From positions 1-16,398 of the forward strand of contig JBFLWY010000047.1 of the NCBI GenBank assembly GCA_040757355.1: a stretch of 16,398 bases of DNA, written 5' to 3'. This DNA is from DTYU01 sp040757355. GTDB taxonomy: Bacteria; Bacillota; Desulfotomaculia; Desulfotomaculales; Ammonificaceae. Within the stretch, counting starts at the first letter, position 1; the number at the start of each line of letters is the position of its first letter. Shown one piece after another: positions 13,499 to 16,398 of the stretch. A program made the translations under genes and the position numbers. Below the pieces are notes generated by a model, which had not been told where the DNA came from, ran no database searches, and saw only the letters and a list, made by a program, of their open reading frames with translations.

Positions 13499-15685
13499 TC
13501 AATTCGATTGGTTGCTCATCGCTGCGCAGATGATAGGCAGTACGACCGCATTGTCTGTATCTTTTGCTGACATGGACACCTGTGCCTTCCGGTTTGTCCG
13601 GCTGAAGACTATGACTTCTCCGCTGTGCATCTTCGTCTCCACGTCTGCCCACGGCAAGAGAATGTCTTTTCGAAAAATGAGCCCGGTGCGAAAGACGATA
13701 CCTTCTTGGGTAAGGGTACAGGGTCCGATAGCCACCGCCTCACCATTTTGGAGCCGTTCAACAAGCTTTGTTACCAGTGCAGGAAGTAAGTGGTGAATCA
13801 CAGCATCGATCATCTTTTGGAAGAAGACCTCCTGTTCATTACTGGACATCTCAGCAACGGAGACGACGTTGTCCTTATGACGGAAGAGGCTTTTAGCGGC
13901 TGCGATGAGACCGCGCTTATTCCATTCTACGGGCAGGGTCGTCCCGTCGCCACGTACCACCAAGGAGAAGGACCGTTCAGTCTCTATGCCGTTGACCGTC
14001 TTAACGAAAATGCCCCATCGAATGCCCTCAATGTCGCCAGGGCTGATTGACAAGCCTTTATACTTGATACCCGTTTGTGTAACAACGAGCGCTTGGTTCG
14101 GGTGAATCCACGCGGAGAATGAATGCTTGCGATTCTCGTCAATGATCCGCTTGATAGCCTCAAAATCCTCCTCAAGCTGCTTGTTCAATTCAGCGCCTTT
14201 GAAGTGGAACAGCTTACAAAGCTCGAGCACGGCAGCGGACAATTCCGTGTCTCCATGCTCGTTGTGACAAGCGATCGCCAGGGAACGGATATAGCCAACC
14301 AATCGGCTCTGCAATGTGCGAAAGGCTGTCGGTAGCAAGTTAAATAACTCGACAACGCTGTTGTTATCAAGGAAATCCTCTATGTCCTCAAGGTCAACCC
14401 TACTCGTTTTACCCTTTTCAGCAAGCTCACGCATCTGCTCGACAATTTCATTAACCCATTTGATTGCCCCTTTGAAGCAGATGTCCTCATCTTCGGGCTT
14501 AACCCAACGGCGTCCATCGAACAGCACCTCAACGACAGACAACGCCCGCCGCTCAATGGCACGTGTCAGGACCAGATTGTACTGTCGGGCGAACGGCTTA
14601 CTCAGAAAGTCACAAAACTCTGGCTCCTCCTCTAAAAGCTCCAGCGTCTCCTGCGGGAAGTAATCATCCGTGTAAAGGAAGTGCTCGATATCACCACGAG
14701 TTATGAATCGGAGCAGCCGCTGGTTCTGAAAGACCGCCCAGTGATAAAGGCGTTTGTCTTCGTCGTAGAGTTCATCCTCCAGCGCAAGAGCGATTGACTT
14801 GTCGAGCGGATAGTCGCCCAACCAACTGACTTTACTTTCGTTGAGCTCAATCTCTTGAAGTAAAATCTTTTTCGCGCGTTGAATGGCCTTTATGTCCAGA
14901 TTTTCAAGCGATTTGATTTTGTCTAGTTGAAGGACCTCATATGGGTTCACGTAGAACTGGAAATATTCTTCCGGCCGGATCAAGTCAGATGCAGAAGCCC
15001 GAGCACGCTGGGCCAGAGGGATGAGCCTTTTCTTGGTTGCCTCGAGACGTTTTTGTACGTCCTCGTCACTCGGGTCCAGAAGCAAGGCTCGTCGATATGC
15101 ATCTGCTGCGTCCGCATCTTGGGAGACTTCAGGATGGTTATAAACTACACCCATGTTGAACAGGGGTACTGCACTGGGTTCAGCAGCTACTGATAACTGG
15201 TAAAACTTTAACGCCTTCGCAAAGTTACCTTGGTTGTAGTAAGCGATTCCGAGAGAATTCAGCTCGTTTGCATCGGCCTCGCCTAAAGCGTGCAGGTTTT
15301 CCAGCGCCTCTATTTCCTTTCCATACTCTTTCCGTTTTTGGTGAAGCCAAGCGAAATAACGCCAGAGGCAAGATTCGTTCGGGTTAAGGCTCTTTGCATT
15401 ATTGAGCGCTTTTTCAGCTTCATCCAACCGCCCCAACAAAATGAGTTCCCTCCCCAAATTCTGCCAGAGCCAATCTGAATGCGGATAATAACGAATCGCT
15501 TGCTTGGCAAACTCTACTGCCTCCTCGTGCTTTCCAGCGCAACATGCTACATAGACGAGGTATTCCCAAAGGAGTTCCTCTTTAGGTAATTCTTGAATAG
15601 CAGAGGTAAGCAGTCTCTGTGCATCGTCGTAGCGATGCTCCTTCAGGAGTCGACTAACTTGTTCAATAATGTTTGATACATTCAT
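13499..15685 (-). CDS. TPR protein with possible J-like segment and PH-like C-terminal repeats
   Basis: This 728-residue protein is the first gene of the chaperone operon. Residues 1-215 carry about six tetratricopeptide repeats (for example RYDDAQRLLTSAIQELP, GRLDEAEKALNNAKSLNP and GNFAKALKFYQLSVAAEP). Residues 246-320, from NPYEVLQL through IKAIQRAKKILLQEIEL to YDEDKRLYHWAVF, follow a J-domain-like order of helices but lack the HPD tripeptide. Residues 330-520 are helical and unrecognised. The C-terminus has two similar beta segments, VTQTGIKYKGLSISPGDIEG (535-554) and LTQEGIVFRTGLIFRKDILL (658-677), suggesting tandem PH-like domains. It would select clients and hand them to the Hsp70; this is inference from domain order. 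The ATG lies nine bases after GAGG and 14 after an attC-like R' end. Confidence 0.75.
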   Translation of the reverse strand: MNVSNIIEQVSRLLKEHRYDDAQRLLTSAIQELPKEELLWEYLVYVACCAGKHEEAVEFAKQAIRYYPHSDWLWQNLGRELILLGRLDEAEKALNNAKSLNPNESCLWRYFAWLHQKRKEYGKEIEALENLHALGEADANELNSLGIAYYNQGNFAKALKFYQLSVAAEPSAVPLFNMGVVYNHPEVSQDADAADAYRRALLLDPSDEDVQKRLEATKKRLIPLAQRARASASDLIRPEEYFQFYVNPYEVLQLDKIKSLENLDIKAIQRAKKILLQEIELNESKVSWLGDYPLDKSIALALEDELYDEDKRLYHWAVFQNQRLLRFITRGDIEHFLYTDDYFPQETLELLEEEPEFCDFLSKPFARQYNLVLTRAIERRALSVVEVLFDGRRWVKPEDEDICFKGAIKWVNEIVEQMRELAEKGKTSRVDLEDIEDFLDNNSVVELFNLLPTAFRTLQSRLVGYIRSLAIACHNEHGDTELSAAVLELCKLFHFKGAELNKQLEEDFEAIKRIIDENRKHSFSAWIHPNQALVVTQTGIKYKGLSISPGDIEGIRWGIFVKTVNGIETERSFSLVVRGDGTTLPVEWNKRGLIAAAKSLFRHKDNVVSVAEMSSNEQEVFFQKMIDAVIHHLLPALVTKLVERLQNGEAVAIGPCTLTQEGIVFRTGLIFRKDILLPWADVETKMHSGEVIVFSRTNRKAQVSMSAKDTDNAVVLPIICAAMSNQSN

Positions 15686-15699
15686 AACCGATTTCCTCG

Positions 15700-15754
15700 G
15701 CCCAACTAATAAAGCTTAGCCGTTTTAAGCGTACGCTGGAGCGCCTTGTTAAGC
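15700..15754 (-). repeat. attC-like integron recombination site 2
   Basis: On the minus strand the 55-base element runs as follows: R'' GCTTAAC (fits RYYYAAC), spacer AAGGC, arm GCTCCAGC, 14-base loop, arm GCTAAGC, spacer TTTATTA, R' GTTGGGC (fits GTTRRRY). R'' and R' pair throughout, allowing two G-T pairs. The inner arms pair as GCT/AGC on both sides of a mismatch. The stop codon of the membrane-protein gene lies inside R'', as is common at cassette ends. The TPR gene starts 14 bases after R'. The inner stem is weaker than in site 1, and 55 bases is at the short limit for attC. Confidence 0.5.
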
Positions 15755-16246
15755 TTTGACAAACAGGGCAATTCCCAGTAGTATGTAAAGCAACCCGAAA
15801 CATAAAGGTACCCAGTTTTCCACGTGTGTAATCGGGCGATACCTTTTCAAGTTCTTGCCCTCACCCAGGATCTTCCACTCAGCCTTATATGGCGCTAGAG
15901 GAAGAAGCTGTTCGATCTCATGGATTACCTTGAATTTCCCCGAGTTCAGTTGGCGATAAGATGCAACGATGCGCCACCACAGAAAGCAAAGCAGCAGGAC
16001 GCTCACAAAAGGTACCGTTCCGACCAGTGTTGGAGTGAGGATTCTCTCCTTCAGAAGCACGGCGAAGGCTGCGATTAAAGCCGTATGAACACCCACAAAA
16101 AAGGAGTTTGCAAGCATTCGCCTTGAGCTTACCCGATCGGCCATCTCCACATACAGCTTATACTGCTCGAAGAGGTGTTTATCGTACTCCTGACCGTAGG
16201 TCTCTCGGGTTTGGCGCGTAAGCAGAACTGTTCTCTCTTCTTCCAT
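15749..16246 (-). CDS. Three-helix inner-membrane protein (RipA-octamer/SLATT-like)
   Basis: The product is 165 residues from ATG 16244-16246. The cytoplasmic start contains HLFEQYKLYVEMADRVSSRR (24-43). Two membrane helices follow: SFFVGVHTALIAAFAVLL (48-65) and VGTVPFVSVLLLCFLWWRIV (75-94). Then come a polar segment with QLNSGKFKVIHEIEQLLPLA (99-118) and a last helix, WVPLCFGLLYILLGIALFV (145-163). The segments YKLYVEMADR and LNSGKFKVIHEIE recall proteins annotated as 'RipA family octameric membrane protein', often found near defence genes; this is from memory. The frame extends to 16333, but those codons lie in the neighbouring IS, so I rejected that start. The ribosome binding site is weak (GGA). 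Confidence 0.7.
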   Translation of the reverse strand: MEEERTVLLTRQTRETYGQEYDKHLFEQYKLYVEMADRVSSRRMLANSFFVGVHTALIAAFAVLLKERILTPTLVGTVPFVSVLLLCFLWWRIVASYRQLNSGKFKVIHEIEQLLPLAPYKAEWKILGEGKNLKRYRPITHVENWVPLCFGLLYILLGIALFVKA

Positions 16247-16266
16247 ACAGTATCCATATTGGACGG

Positions 16267-16398
16267 TGAAATTTATACTGACCCCATAGAAGACCAGACA
16301 AACGGCATGGTAGAATGGGAGCGATCTAAACAAGGAGGAAAAGAACCATGCCGAAGCGTCAGTGGACAGCCGAAGAAAAGATGCAAATCGTCTTGGCA
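16267..16398 (+). mobile_element. Left end of an IS3-type insertion sequence (partial)
   Basis: The stretch tatactgacccc (16274-16285), followed by ataga and agaccagaca, resembles the terminal inverted repeats of IS150/IS2-group elements, which run TG...ACTGACCCC. A transposase-type start codon follows after a strong AAGGAGG. The exact edge lies between about 16267 and 16274. The right end lies beyond the window. The insertion is about 20-30 bases upstream of the membrane-protein start, so it probably displaced that gene's promoter. Confidence 0.55.
16348..16398 (+). CDS. Transposase helix-turn-helix protein, N-terminus only (IS3 OrfA-like)
   Basis: Seventeen codons are visible before the window ends: MPKRQWTAEEKMQIVLA. 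The pattern (R/K)-x-(W/Y)-T-x-E-x-K-x-x-I-V-L is the usual beginning of the helix-turn-helix OrfA protein of IS3-family elements. The start codon is preceded by AAGGAGG nine bases upstream (16332-16338). It is the only plus-strand gene supported here, reading away from the membrane-protein gene. Confidence 0.7.
   Translation, partial: MPKRQWTAEEKMQIVLA

Noticed and set aside
16247..16333. Upstream extension of the membrane-protein gene to 16333
   Set aside because: The extra codons fall in the IS end and the gap beside it. The family-like sequence begins at the ATG at 16246.

Overview
The window is a defence and stability island from an unidentified bacterium. Every supported gene lies on the minus strand, except the start of a transposase at the right edge. 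Shine-Dalgarno sequences are strong (AAGGAG and GAGG types), GTG and TTG starts are frequent, and genes are tightly overlapped. The phylum cannot be fixed from the sequence. The TTG/GTG starts and the IS3-type element would suit a thermophilic Firmicute or a deltaproteobacterium, but this is weak inference.

Layout, from left to right in window coordinates (genes read right to left). Positions 1-43 hold the start of a probable antitoxin gene, with a tandem 15-bp repeat in its promoter region. Positions 106-621 have no convincing gene. They hold a duplicated palindrome-containing unit and an irregular array of a CCCGTAATTYC motif. Positions 622-1163 are a ParE/RelE-type toxin with its 'addiction module' antitoxin, and 1330-1913 are a MazEF pair with a readable promoter and operator. 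Positions 2053-2253 are an alpha/beta-hydrolase remnant that has lost its middle.

Positions 2318-10173 form one compact operon: hsdM, hsdS, a DUF262/GmrSD-like gene, hsdR and a YgjP-like metallopeptidase, with only 1-6 bases between genes. It is a Type I restriction-modification system carrying a second, probably independent, nuclease.

Positions 10587-15685 are a three-gene operon. It encodes a large TPR protein with a possible degenerate J-like segment and PH-like C-terminal repeats, a small GrpE-like protein, and an 835-residue Hsp70 with an extra domain between its ATPase and substrate-binding parts. This looks like a self-contained, specialised chaperone machine and is the best candidate for an under-described system. 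It is followed by a start-less 106-codon gene remnant (10260-10580).

The most unexpected structural signal is a pair of attC-like sites (10196-10252 and 15700-15754) that bracket the chaperone operon. Each has R''/R' core sequences and an internal stem, and they share a 17-base arm with one mismatch. A matching half-site overlaps the stop codon of the ParE-type toxin at about 613-627. The chaperone operon, and possibly the genes on both sides of it, may therefore have been integron-cassette cargo. No integrase is visible in the window.

The right edge holds a small three-helix membrane protein (15749-16246) resembling the family named 'RipA family octameric membrane protein'. An IS3-type element is inserted a few tens of bases upstream of its start codon.
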